Made by a program: the position numbers and the translations under genes. From NCBI GenBank assembly GCA_038503065.1, contig JBCAMK010000012.1, positions 806,001 through 870,000 on the forward strand: 64,000 bases of DNA. The letters are read 5' to 3'. This DNA is from Paragyromitra xinjiangensis. Its lineage: Eukaryota > Ascomycota > Pezizomycetes > Pezizales > Discinaceae. Below, piece after piece: positions 54,429 through 63,939 of this stretch. Position 1 is the first letter of the stretch. Every line of letters starts with the position of its first letter. The notes under the pieces are model-generated. The model did not search any database, was not told the origin of the DNA, and saw nothing but the letters and a program-made list of their open reading frames with translations.

Positions 54429-57400
54429 TTATATATAATCAAGCAAATTTAAATCAGAAATACGATCGTAATAATTTTTTGAGGATAGAGTTGCCAGATT
54501 GTTGTCTCGAATGAACGCTAGCAAGGCGGTGATGTCGGTATTTTGTAGAATGGACTGGGTCCAACTTTGGGAGAAGTTGGGTCGAGTTGAAGCGTTAAGA
54601 GGACATTGCAATATGAGATGTCGTGAAGATAGTAGTGCACCGCAGTTGCAGTTTGTTGCCGGGCGTAGTGGGTTTGGGTCTGCATTGGTGAGTTCGCAAC
54701 GCAGGAGAGAAATGGCTCTTGCTTGGGATCGTCTGAGGAATCGGGTGGTTTGTGGGGGGGCGGGGGAAACTGGAAAGGGACTTTGCAGCTGCCATTCCCT
54801 TAATAAGGAGAGTTTAGGTTGGAGTGTCAGCCATTCTAAGGTGGTGACTGTGTGCGTGCAGAAGGGAGACATAGCTCCTTTTTTTGCTTGTGTGTCTGCC
54901 ATTTCATTGCCTGGGATGCCCATGTGAGAGGGGGTCCAGATGGCATTAACGTCGCATTGTAGGTTGTGGAGAGTTTGGATGTGAGCGAGGGCAGTGGAAA
55001 GGAATTGTCTGTTGGAAGTAGGATGGCCTGCTAGGGCCAAGAGGGCATTCTGGTTGTCAACGCAGAGGTAAACTGGGAGAGGAGTGGTGATGAGGTGTCT
55101 GAGGAGGTGTGCGAGGGCTTCTTGTATGCCATGGATCTCAGCGTCCTCATTTTCACAATGGGGGCCAAGGCAGCATGAGTTGGTGTAGGAAGAGATTGGA
55201 ATTCCGTTTTGATATCGGAGGATGTTCCATCCTGCAGAGGTGATGCCATTTTCCTGCTTGGAGCCGTCAGAATAAAGTACCCATGCTTGGTGCAGAGTTT
55301 GGAGCCAATCGAGGTGAGTGAGAGAGGCAGATTGCTTGCTGCCTGTGATGTGAATGTTTGTATTCGCGAGATATGGAGCGCTGGGTGGGGAAAGGGTTTC
55401 CAATGGGGGGCCTGTGAGAAATTTGGAAATGAGAGAACCAATGCGTTGGATCCCTGTGCCTTGTGTATTGGAAGGGTGTAGATGTGTTAGGAGGGGTTGG
55501 TGTAGGGGGTTGAGTGAATTTTTAAGAAGTCGAATGCCATAGCGTTGGGAATGCATATTAAGTAGGAGTTGCAGTGGGGGTAGGCCTGCTTCGGGGAGTA
55601 ATTTATTGATCGGGGTCCAACGAGGGAGGCCTGTAATTAGGCGAGCCAACTTATGATATGCGGGATTGAGGCGATCCAAGATTGTTTGACTTCCTGTCCA
55701 CCAGACTTCAGCTCCATATAAAGCGCCGGGGAGGGCAATGGAATTTGCGAGTTGATGTAGGAGGTTGGGGGTTGGGCCTTTGTTGCAGGTTAATTTGCGT
55801 ATCAACTCAGTTGTAGAACGGAGGGAAGAGGCTGCTTTGTTGGCATGTTTGTGAAAGAGTAGGCGTTGATCAACGATGATGCCTAGGGTTTTGATGTGTG
55901 CCGAAGGGGGTATGATGTTTCCTAGGATATTGATAGGCATGTTCATCCCAGCTTGCTGAAGCTTGGCTTGGGTGGGAATGATGTGCATGAGTTCAGTTTT
56001 GGGAAGGGAGAAACTGATGTTGAGGTGGGCAGCCCTTCTGAGTTTGGAATCAAATCTTTCTTCCAATCTTTTCACGGCGAAGGGGCGAGTGCGCGCATTT
56101 TGGAGCATGGTGTCATCATCAATGTACATGGTGGAAAGTTCAGAGTTTGTTTGTGGGGAAGATGGGGAGTCTAGTGCGCCTGCGTATATCGTGAAGGCAA
56201 TAGATGAAATAGGAGATCGCTGAGGGAGGCCTGTCGGTAAATTATTGCTGGGGCCAATTTCGCCATTGATGCGGAAGGCAATCATGCGATCAGAAGTGAA
56301 GCTGGTGAGCCATTGAATGCACCATTTAGGAAATGTATAATGTGTGAGAATGTCTAGGAATCTGGGGTATGAGACGCAGTTGAAGGCGCCTTCTATGTCA
56401 GTTGCAAGTAGTGTGGAACGTGGGGGTTGTCCATGTTTGACTTGGAATTGGTGCGGAATAGCGTTTTGTGTTCTTGCATTGGTGAGGAGTAGGAGGAGGG
56501 AATCAGAGGCAGAAATGCCCGACCTTGCGCCTGTGTGATGTGGTTGGAGGGCGCCATTTTGGGTGGCTATGGCTTCGAGTCTTTTGGCCATGAGCTTTTC
56601 AAGAAGTTTCCCTAGGCATGAAAGGAGGGAAACTGGGTGATGGCTTTTGGCTTGTGTGTAATCGGGTTTGTTGGCTTTGGGTATGGGTACGCAATGTGCC
56701 AATTTCCATTCATTTGGCATAATGCCGTGGGTGAGAAGTGCTGTGAAGAGCAATGTGAGGAGTTGTGGTCTGGCTCGATGGAGCTCCCTGAGTGATAAAT
56801 AATTGATGCCATCCGGTCCTACTGCAGTGGAGAGGTTGGCCTTTTGTAAAAGCTTTTCTATTTCCAGGGCAGAAATGTGGAGGGGAGTGTTCGAGGTATC
56901 CCTTGTTGGCGGGGGAAGGAAGTTCTGGGGAAAGGAAGGAGGGTCTTCTGTATGGGGGGGGAAAAAGGCAGTGTGAAAGGCTTGCACGATGTCATGTGTG
57001 GATGTGTTGCCTTCGATGTTATGTATGGAGGGTTTATTGCGGGCTTGTGAGCCTTTGATGAGATTGTAGGCGGATGATGCTGTAGCATTTTTAAGTGAAG
57101 TGTGCCAGTGGTTCCATTGCGCAAGTTTAACTTCTTGCTTCCAGATGGAGCGAAGGGCAATGGCTTTTTCTTTCCAGTGGGGAGGGGAATTGGGTTTCCG
57201 TGACTGCCTTAGGAGCCATGCGAGTTTGCGTTTGATGTTCGTGAGGGTGGGTGTCCACCAGTTTTTTGTGTGAGTTGCTGGTTTCGACATTGGTACTGCA
57301 GTTTGAATTGCCTCATGAAGGCAACGTGTTATTGATTTAAGTGAAAGCAATGTGCTGGCAGGTGTGGAAAAAGAAAGGAAAATATCAGCATTTTGTATAA

Positions 57401-58172
57401 CTTGGTGAAAGAGGGGCCAGTCCGTTTTGGAAAAAAGAGGCCGTGATATGTACGTGGGTGGTTGAAGGTTTAGGATGGTTTGAGTGAGGAGGTGGTCGGA
57501 ATTGTGCTGATTATGTGTTATGGCTGCCCATTGGCCAAGTTGCGCATCTAGCCCTTTTGCAAAGGTGAGGTCAATGGCTGTGGGGGAGGAGCCATTTCTG
57601 GGGAAGTGTGTTAGAATGCCTGGTTTGTTGAGGAGGGTGAAGTGATTGTCTTCAAGAAAGTCAATGAGGGTTTGGGTAAGGCTCCCATGTTTGGAAAAGA
57701 GGTGTTGGTGGACTTCGGCGTTAGGTCCATACCACCAGGGGTTGTGGAGGTTGAAGTCGCCTGTGAGGAGGGTGTTATGGTGGAAGTGATGCGTGAAGAT
57801 GGGGAGGTGTAGGTCCTTTGTTGGCTGTAAATATAGGTTGCAGAGGTCCAATGTAGTAAGGCTGAGGGTGCAGCGAACTGTGATGAGATTGGGGTTCGGT
57901 TGCATAGTGACTAGAGTTTTAATCCCAAGATGTTTGCGGACGTAGGTTACTACCTTAGGGGGTAGGTTTGGATGTGTTGGGAAGAAGGTGTCGAAATGAT
58001 GGGCAAGCGGGGGAAGGTTGTTGTGATCAAGCCAAGGTTCCTGAAGTAATAGAAAAATAATGGAAAAATTTTTGTCTGCGTCAATGATTGCTGAAAGAGT
58101 GGTGGCCTGTCCTTTGGCACAGTTCAACTGCTGTACCAGGGTGTTGCCGGTTGTGTTGGGTTGTGTATTCAT
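54429..58172 (-). CDS. LINE C ORF2 (EN-RT-RNase H), 1,247 aa, RT motif altered
   Basis: ATG at 58172 (MNTQPNTTG). Endonuclease LLQEPWLDHNN, GDFNLHNPWWYGP and NSDHLLTQT; RT VGPDGINYLSLRE, SHHPVSLLSCLGKLLEK, LPQRSPISS (relatives have LPQGSP) near 56222, and YIDDDTMLQ; RNase H YSDGSKQENGITSAGWN, NEDAEIHGIQEAL, CVDNQNALL and WTPSHMGIPGNEMAD; C-terminal CNCGALLSSRHLILQC. The endonuclease nicks target DNA and RT copies the RNA from the nick. The frame is complete, but the PQG glycine is nearly invariant, so activity is doubtful. Confidence 0.9.
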   Translation of the reverse strand: MNTQPNTTGNTLVQQLNCAKGQATTLSAIIDADKNFSIIFLLLQEPWLDHNNLPPLAHHFDTFFPTHPNLPPKVVTYVRKHLGIKTLVTMQPNPNLITVRCTLSLTTLDLCNLYLQPTKDLHLPIFTHHFHHNTLLTGDFNLHNPWWYGPNAEVHQHLFSKHGSLTQTLIDFLEDNHFTLLNKPGILTHFPRNGSSPTAIDLTFAKGLDAQLGQWAAITHNQHNSDHLLTQTILNLQPPTYISRPLFSKTDWPLFHQVIQNADIFLSFSTPASTLLSLKSITRCLHEAIQTAVPMSKPATHTKNWWTPTLTNIKRKLAWLLRQSRKPNSPPHWKEKAIALRSIWKQEVKLAQWNHWHTSLKNATASSAYNLIKGSQARNKPSIHNIEGNTSTHDIVQAFHTAFFPPHTEDPPSFPQNFLPPPTRDTSNTPLHISALEIEKLLQKANLSTAVGPDGINYLSLRELHRARPQLLTLLFTALLTHGIMPNEWKLAHCVPIPKANKPDYTQAKSHHPVSLLSCLGKLLEKLMAKRLEAIATQNGALQPHHTGARSGISASDSLLLLLTNARTQNAIPHQFQVKHGQPPRSTLLATDIEGAFNCVSYPRFLDILTHYTFPKWCIQWLTSFTSDRMIAFRINGEIGPSNNLPTGLPQRSPISSIAFTIYAGALDSPSSPQTNSELSTMYIDDDTMLQNARTRPFAVKRLEERFDSKLRRAAHLNISFSLPKTELMHIIPTQAKLQQAGMNMPINILGNIIPPSAHIKTLGIIVDQRLLFHKHANKAASSLRSTTELIRKLTCNKGPTPNLLHQLANSIALPGALYGAEVWWTGSQTILDRLNPAYHKLARLITGLPRWTPINKLLPEAGLPPLQLLLNMHSQRYGIRLLKNSLNPLHQPLLTHLHPSNTQGTGIQRIGSLISKFLTGPPLETLSPPSAPYLANTNIHITGSKQSASLTHLDWLQTLHQAWVLYSDGSKQENGITSAGWNILRYQNGIPISSYTNSCCLGPHCENEDAEIHGIQEALAHLLRHLITTPLPVYLCVDNQNALLALAGHPTSNRQFLSTALAHIQTLHNLQCDVNAIWTPSHMGIPGNEMADTQAKKGAMSPFCTHTVTTLEWLTLQPKLSLLREWQLQSPFPVSPAPPQTTRFLRRSQARAISLLRCELTNADPNPLRPATNCNCGALLSSRHLILQCPLNASTRPNFSQSWTQSILQNTDITALLAFIRDNNLATLSSKNYYDRISDLNLLDYI

Positions 58173-59581
58173 TAAACGGCGGGGGTGTCTTTATTGATGG
58201 GGCGGAGGTTTGCAATGATTTTTGCGTAATGGGTGCATGAATTGCATTCGAAGGCTTTGTGGGGTTGATTGCAGTTAATGCAGCGGATTGGGGGGTGTGA
58301 ACATTTGGTGCCGGTAGGGCAGTTGGGAGTGTTGCAAGGGTGTTTGGAGGTTTCGTGGGGTTCCGTGCAAATTGCGCAGATGTTCTCCTTCTTGCAGGTT
58401 TGTTGATGGTGCCCATAAGCTTGACACTTGCGGCATTGGGTAGTTGGGGTGACCGAGAAGTATTCTTGAATGCGGCACATGGAATTAAAAAGGGGGATCT
58501 GGGTGAAGCCAAGGGTTTCCGTTGTGAATTTTTGTGGAAGTGCAATGACAATTGCGGAGTGGGTTTTGTTTGCTCTTGCTTCCGGGGTTGTGAGCCATCT
58601 GGGGGTTTGTGTGAGGATGATGGTGGGGATAGCCGTGGTGAGAGTGGTGATGATGTCTGGCATACTGATGGTAGTGGGGACGTTGTGGATGATGAATTTG
58701 GACCAGCGTGAGTTGGGGCAAGCTTCAGTGATGGGGACTTTGAGGAGGGAGCAAGCTGCTTCGATTTCCTTGGAGTATGCAGCACAAATTTGTTCTGCAG
58801 ATTCATCCGGTCGGGTGGTAAGGACAAGGTTTTGGCGGGCCGTTTTGGTGCAGATGAGGAGGGAGGTGTTGCGGGGGTTGAGTTCCTTATTGATGGCGGT
58901 GAGAATGGCGCCATTGGTTAGAGTCTCCGGGATATCGCCAGAGGTCTCAATGATTATTTGCCTATGGATGGTTGTGAATTGGGGTTGGAAGAGCTTGGGG
59001 ACTGGAGTTTTCTTCTTGCGTCCATTTCCTTTTGCTTGTGGGGCTGCAGGTTTTTGGGCTGCTTGGGCGTAGGTGATGGGCTTCCCACTGTTAACAAGGG
59101 GGATGTTGCGTGGAGGAGGGGGGTTGTTGTTGGTGTTGGTGATGGTTGGAGGGGTGGAAGAGGTGGAGAGTCTTTTGTCCATTTTGTGAAGGAGGGAAGA
59201 CATGTTGTTCATGGCGGTGGAGAGGGAGGCAACCATTTGTTGCAAGTGTTGGGTCTCCTTTTTAAGGACGTCGATGTTGTCTTTTTGTTCAGAGACTTTG
59301 TGAAGGAGGAGTTGGTTGTCTTCAACCATTTTGGCATCGATGCGTGCGAAACTGCTTTTCATGAGCCAAGATTGGTATTGGCCACAGTCTTCGCCCGAGG
59401 AAAGTTCGGGCATGTAGTCTTCGGCAGAGTCGAAGTCTTTGAGCCAGTTGGGGGTGGAATCACCTGGGACTTCTCCCATGTGCTCCTCATCGATATATTG
59501 GGAGTCGGTGGTAAGGGCAGCTGGGCCTGCGGTAGCAGGGTCAGCGAACATGGAGAGGCTGGTGGATCCTGGAAGGGACAT
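58172..59581 (-). CDS. LINE C ORF1 (RNA-binding protein with zinc knuckles)
   Basis: ATG at 59581 (MSLPGSTSLS); the extension to 59848 starts at a TTG. About 469 residues. Coiled coil DVLKKETQHLQQMVASL, PITYAQAAQKP, RRM-like section, knuckles CRKCQAYGHHQQTC, CAICTEPHETSKHPC and CINCNQPHKAFECNSC. TAATG overlap with ORF2 at 58172. Binds element RNA by analogy with Tad1-clade ORF1 proteins; no catalytic motif. Confidence 0.85.
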   Translation of the reverse strand: MSLPGSTSLSMFADPATAGPAALTTDSQYIDEEHMGEVPGDSTPNWLKDFDSAEDYMPELSSGEDCGQYQSWLMKSSFARIDAKMVEDNQLLLHKVSEQKDNIDVLKKETQHLQQMVASLSTAMNNMSSLLHKMDKRLSTSSTPPTITNTNNNPPPPRNIPLVNSGKPITYAQAAQKPAAPQAKGNGRKKKTPVPKLFQPQFTTIHRQIIIETSGDIPETLTNGAILTAINKELNPRNTSLLICTKTARQNLVLTTRPDESAEQICAAYSKEIEAACSLLKVPITEACPNSRWSKFIIHNVPTTISMPDIITTLTTAIPTIILTQTPRWLTTPEARANKTHSAIVIALPQKFTTETLGFTQIPLFNSMCRIQEYFSVTPTTQCRKCQAYGHHQQTCKKENICAICTEPHETSKHPCNTPNCPTGTKCSHPPIRCINCNQPHKAFECNSCTHYAKIIANLRPINKDTPAV

Positions 59582-60026
59582 CTTGGTGGGTGAGCCGGAG
59601 CGAGCTGGGGCAGGTGAGGGGTTTGAGAGTTCTCTTTTGCGGCCGATGATGGGGAGGGTAAAGCTAGGGCCAAGGCCTACAAGCTTCACAGGAGATGGGG
59701 ATGGGGTTCTGGAATGCCTCGGTGGAGTTTGAGGAGAATCCAGTGTGTTCTGGGGCAATGCGCCCGTGCTTAGTGAAAGTGGGGTAAGGGTGGTGATAAA
59801 TGAAGCGCGAGAGTTAAAGACTTTTGGGTGTGTGTAACGCCGTTGCAACGTAGATTTTGGTGTTTTGCAGGGATCTTTTTAGTCGCGAGGACGGTGTTGT
59901 TTTTTTTTTTTTTTTTTTTGAATCGATTTAGATTTGCTAACTACCTACTAGCTAACAAAAATGGCATGGTATACAAAAATACATGGCCTCATCCACCACC
60001 AACCTCACGACCCCTACACTCCCAAG

Positions 60027-60282
60027 TTGCAGTCATTATGGTATATGACCAACCGCACATTCCGTCACAGGACAGGCCACAAGGAAGCACAAAAAGAAAG
60101 CATGCAAGAACACCACAAGGGGAAATTCAAGCTTAACGGGTAGGAAAGTAAGACAAAAGGTAGGCTAAAAAGAAAACTTGATCCAGGTAAACGAAACTTG
60201 CCAAATAAAATATGAAAAACAATGCAACAAGAAAACAGTAAGTATGGTCTCTTACCAACCGCACATCCTTCTTACAGGCAGG
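60027..60282 (-). repeat. Second pair of the 50-nt repeat, minus orientation
   Basis: Blocks at 60027-60077 and 60235-60282 share ACCAACCGCACAT, the reverse complement of the core at 5206-5420, with flanking similarity of about 50 nt. Start-to-start spacing is 208 nt. Confidence 0.5.
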
Positions 60283-60325
60283 AATTCATTGTTGTTGGTG
60301 AGAAGAAAAAGGCGAGGTGTGCAGA

Positions 60326-60506
60326 TCAGGCATTCGCCGGACGAGGGGTGCGTTTCGCCAGGGTGAGTTTGGCGAAGTGGGTGCAGGAGGAACGCTCAAA
60401 GGCGCGGTGTCCCTGCTTGCAGTTGACACATCTGATGGGAGGATGGGTGCACTTGGCTCCTTTTTGGCATCCTTTGGTACTGCATGGGTGTTGGGCCGTT
60501 GGATGG
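60326..60506 (-). pseudogene. ORF1 C-terminal fragment of LINE D/F
   Basis: Encodes PTAQHPCSTKGC, CTHPPIRCVNCKQGHRAFERSSC and a Lys/Arg/Pro tail ending PANA-stop, aligned with the ORF1 ends of LINE B and C but clearly diverged. No ORF2-like frame follows the stop. The upstream part is missing past 60506; codons further right belong to the LTR-like DNA. Confidence 0.75.
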
Positions 60507-60830
60507 TGTAACGGGTACGCCGTTACTGCCTCTAGCATGTGTAGTAGAATAGGGCCGGACTGATGGGACAGTAGGAGCCTGCATCGGTGGGGTTGCTCCC
60601 ACATGCAGAGAGCTACCGCGTCCCACTGATCTGGTTGATACAGAGGAACCGCATGTGCGTCGGTTGACGAGCTGACGGCACATAGACGGCTGCATCTACC
60701 ACTCCGAGGAAGTGATAGAGTTCTGAATCAACCTGTGCTGTATGCATCAGCGGAAGCTGATAGGCAAACGCACTGGCAGCGCTATCTACAGGTAATACAC
60801 ATGCCCCGACATCGCTGATTGAAATAGCCG
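60507..60830 (+). repeat. Diverged Gypsy-type LTR start, truncated
   Basis: Begins TGTAACGG, like the LTRs at 19789, 23369 and 29567, and has GTAGAATAGGG-CCGG near 60545 where those have GTAGAATAGACCTGG. Beyond that, similarity is not evident by eye. Cut on the right by LINE E. Could be a related LTR subfamily or a chance match of the first bases. Confidence 0.35.
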
Positions 60831-61646
60831 AAAACACCAAATTCTGCGTTGCAACCGCGTTACACACAGCAAAAAGTCTTTAACTTTACTGCTTCCTTTC
60901 TCACCACTTTTACCCCGCTTCAGGAAATTTACCTCCTCCTGCATCGGAGCCATCACTCTGGATCCCCAAACTCCCCCCGGGAGATCCCCCTCACCCATCG
61001 CAACCCCAGTGCACTTTGTCCGCGTCCAAACAACCCCACCGAAGGTTGCTGGCCGCAAACGAACCTCCTCCCACCTCTCTCCTCCGATCCAACGCAAAAC
61101 TCTTCCAATGTCCCAAGCTGAAGGCTCCACTGCGCTCTCTGCCTTTGACGCAGCTGACCTCCCCATGATGGACAAACCACCCTCCCACCACAGCAGCTCT
61201 TCTAGCGAAGCCGACGAAGATGAAGAAGACATCGGAGGACAAGATTATAACTCCGATATGAACTTCACCCAATTTGCGCCCGAGGAACTTCAAAACCTCA
61301 ACCACGGCAAAGCCACCAACTACCTCGCCTGGCTCATCCAGAGCCAAATCGCAGACTTAAAGCTAGACTTTGAACAGCAGCTAAGCAGTCTCAAAACCCA
61401 GATTCAACTCAGCCATAAACAGCACGAATCTTCCCTCACCAAACTCGCCGACATCAAGGCACAAAACATCAGACTCCAAAATGATGTTCGCACCCTGGAC
61501 AACAGGCTACACAGCTTGCAAACAGCAAAAGCCACCCCAACTGCTCCCATCATTCCAACCATCCAAGCCCCCCAATTCACCAACCAAACCAAACCCAAAC
61601 AAGGAGCTCAAACCTCCTACGCCAACATCACTGCCCCGGCATCAGG
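60831..61646 (+). mobile_element. LINE E: 5' part of a family-1-like LINE, interrupted
   Basis: Starts AAAACACCAAATTCTGCGTTGCAAC, close to the LINE B, C and G 5' UTR (ACACCAAAATCTACGTTGCAAC), and continues into ORF1. Stops at 61646 where the tail of ORF1-only LINE copy 2 begins. The missing remainder is not seen before the window ends. Confidence 0.75.
61108..61646 (+). pseudogene. LINE E ORF1, N-terminal part
   Basis: ATG at 61108 (MSQAEGSTAL), the alignment position of the other ORF1 starts; the longer frame opens with GTG at 61009. Encodes an acidic Ser-rich segment (SSSSEADEDEED), an ATNYLAWLIQSQIADLK helix, a coiled coil and TSYANITAPASG, the equivalent of ITYAQAA. RNA-binding half absent. 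Codons after 61646 are LINE tail. Confidence 0.75.
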
Positions 61647-61964
61647 TTATTTATTTATTTATTTATTATTCATACTCGCATGCATCCGAAACGGATATGG
61701 CGTACAGCAGAAGAAAACCCAACAGGAACATAAAAGAAAACAAAAACAAAACTAACTAATCCTCCGCCAGTTCCAACCCAGCCTCTTCTAGGCTCATCGT
61801 CAATGAATGTGTTAATACCCCGATCTAGTGACTCCCTCTCACAGTGTCAAGACTACCCTGGGCATTCTTCTCTCACCATCACATGTTTTGTGCCTATAGC
61901 ACTCCCTCCACTAAGCCCGAAGGCCCATGAGGGCTAGATAAATCAATACAGGTAGGGGGAAACT

Positions 61965-63510
61965 TTAAAGAACCATGCGATCCTGACGTTCGCTGGCCTT
62001 AAGTCTAGCTTCAGTGAGTTTGAGGCAACCAGAAAAGTTACCACGATGCTGTTCGTCACAGTTCTTGCAACGGATGATGGTGTGGAGGCAAGGAGCTCCC
62101 TTGATGGTGCAAGAGGAGGTTGCGCAGGAGTGGGAGGATGCTGTATGAGGCCCGGCACAGATGTTGCAGTAAGGCGTTTTGCTGGTACAGCGTTGTTGTG
62201 GATGGCCAAAGGCCAGACAGGTAGTGCATTGGGTATCTGGTCCGAAGCGAAGGTATTTGGTGACTTTATGGCGAAGTCCAAAGAGTGAGAGCCCTCTCTC
62301 AAGGGCAGTGGTGGCAGGTTGTTTCCCCACAATGGTCAAGACCATGGAGGAGGCCTGCTTTCCCTCTCTGCTCAGGCCTGGTGAGCCAGCGAGGGTCGCG
62401 AAGTAGGGTGGTGCCTGGGTTGAACTGCTCAACCTCAGATCTGATCTGCTGGAATCCCTCTTCGCCAGAGGGGATGGAGGTGGGGACATTGTGCACAACA
62501 ACTTGGGTAAGGATGGCTTCCTTTTCCATGCTGGTGGCATTGGGGATGGTGTTGCGAACTACTTCTTCAAGCTTTTGTCTCTGCTTGAGAAGGGAGTCGG
62601 AGGTGGTGGAAGTGACAGCAATGAGCTGCACATGGTGTGCTGGTGTGAATCGCACCTCTGCAATCAATGGCTTGTCTAGGGCAGCATTGACTGCATTGCG
62701 AATGAGGAGTGGGGTGATATCATCAGGAATGGGTAGACCATTCCTGGTGATGATTAGGGTACGGTCGCGTTTTGGGGGGTTTGCTGGTGGTTTGGTAGGC
62801 TTGGAGGCCTTGCTGGCGGGTCTGGGAGCCTTTTTAGAGGCAACCTGAGCCCAGGAGTTGGTGGCTGGCGGGGGAGCAGCTGCTGGAGGTAGGGGGAGGT
62901 TGGCAGAGGTCAGAATGGTTGTGAGGGTCCGTTTCTGTTCCAAGTCTGCAACCTTGGAGGTGAGGGTAGCCACCTTTTCCACTAGAGCTGGGTCATTGTG
63001 GAAGGTAGGGGCTGGTGGTGGTGTGAGGATAGCTTTTTCAAGCTGCTTGACGCGTTTGGTGAGTGCCTTGATGAGCCTGTTCTGCTCATCCATCACTGCG
63101 AAGAGGGAGGGGTTGTAGTTCTCCCCAGTACCAATGGCACCAAGGCGATCTAGGTTGCTGTTGCTGTCATCCATCTGGATGACTGGAGGTAGGGTGGTGG
63201 AAAAGGTGAGGGGTCCCTCTGTGTCCGTCATGTCAGAGTCAGACTCTTCCAGGAGGACAGAGCCACTGTCTGTAGGCTCTGTGGCGGGCAGGGAGGCATA
63301 GTGAGGTAGGGGGACTGCTGGGCGAAGTGGCAGGGCTTGAGTAGGTGTTTGCTCAGGGTCTCCATGGAGCAATGGCGAAAATCGGGTGTTTGGGGGTGTT
63401 GTAGGGGCGCCAAATGGCGTTTGGAGCGAGTTTTGAGGTGAACTAGTCACAGAAGAGGGAGACCTGAAGCCTCTGCCTCTCCCTCTGCCTCTAGACGAAG
63501 AGGAAGACAT
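61965..63510 (-). pseudogene. ORF1 of the ORF1-only LINE, copy 2, one frameshift
   Basis: ATG at 63510 (MSSSSSRGRG), stop TAA at 61965-61967. Very similar to copy 1. Open for 403 codons to near 62365, where small length changes in a purine-rich run (QREGKQ in copy 1) shift the frame; the C-terminal knuckles CTTCLAFGHPQQRC, CNICAGPHTASSHSC and CKNCDEQHRGNFSGC are in the next frame. The N-terminal region, frameshifted in copy 1, is intact here (GPLTFSTTLPPVIQMDD). Confidence 0.8.
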
Positions 63511-63599
63511 GGAGGAGGGTCCTGAACCGACAGGAGGAGGTGGGGGGGTGGTTGCTGTGCCCTGGGGGGGAGGGCTGGCGGTTGGGAATGGGAAATCGA

Positions 63600-63939
63600 T
63601 CAGAACTTCTGCAGTTCTGGTCGGATCCGAACGAACGAGAGGGCGATCGAACGGGCGCGCTGAGGCGGTTCCAAAAAGCCCGGGGTCGAGCTAATCGGAC
63701 GAAAACTGGTGGAGTTATGAGAAAATGCAGAATCTCAAGATTTGGTGAGGTTTTTGGAAGTGAGGGGTAAATAGGCGAATTCGATAACAACTTTTGCAAA
63801 TCCGGAGCAAACCAGACGTACAATAGCAGGATCGAACGAGGGCAGCGAGGCGAGTCCGAATAATCAAAAAGTAGAGCAATCGGAGTAAAACTGGTGGAGT
63901 TGTGACCAAAAAGTCACTTTGGCGTTGTTGTTGTCGGTT
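63600..63939 (-). repeat. Tandem monomers in the 5' UTR of ORF1-only LINE copy 2
   Basis: An AACTTCTGCA...GATCGAACGGG...ATCGGACGAAAACTGGTGGAG unit is followed about 186 bp later by CAACTTTTGCAAATCCGG...GATCGAACGAGGG...ATCGGAGTAAAACTGGTGGAG. Matches copy 1 unit by unit. Confidence 0.6.

Larger units (their letters stand above)
54201..59893 (-). mobile_element. LINE C: full-length family-1 LINE, both ORFs open
   Basis: Minus strand; 5' end at 59893 (CGTCCTCGCGACTAAAAAG), poly(A) at 54211-54201. Flanked on both sides by GTGTTG (54195-54200 and 59894-59899). Lies head-to-tail with LINE B and with the LINE end that follows at 59900. It is the only family-1 copy here with both frames uninterrupted, but its RT has PQR in place of PQG. 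Confidence 0.9.
59900..60506 (-). mobile_element. LINE 3' end joined to an ORF1 C-terminus without ORF2 (LINE D/F)
   Basis: 59900-60015 is the family-1 3' end with a T run on +. From 60016 to 60325 there is noncoding sequence with two copies of the 50-nt repeat also seen at 5.2-5.4 kb. 60326-60506 encodes the last about 60 residues of an ORF1. Either this is one ORF1-only derivative with a family-1 3' end, or pieces of different elements lie side by side. The right edge is cut by an LTR-like sequence starting TGTAACGG at 60507. Confidence 0.5.
61647..63939 (-). mobile_element. ORF1-only LINE derivative, copy 2 (HAL1-like)
   Basis: Same organisation as copy 1: (AAAT)n-type tail at 61647-61670, 3' UTR, ORF1, and 5' UTR monomers up to GTTGTTGTCGGTT at 63939, after which the two copies stop matching. 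Length about 2.29 kb, the same as copy 1. The 5' end could extend to or beyond the window edge. Inserted in LINE E ORF1. Confidence 0.8.
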
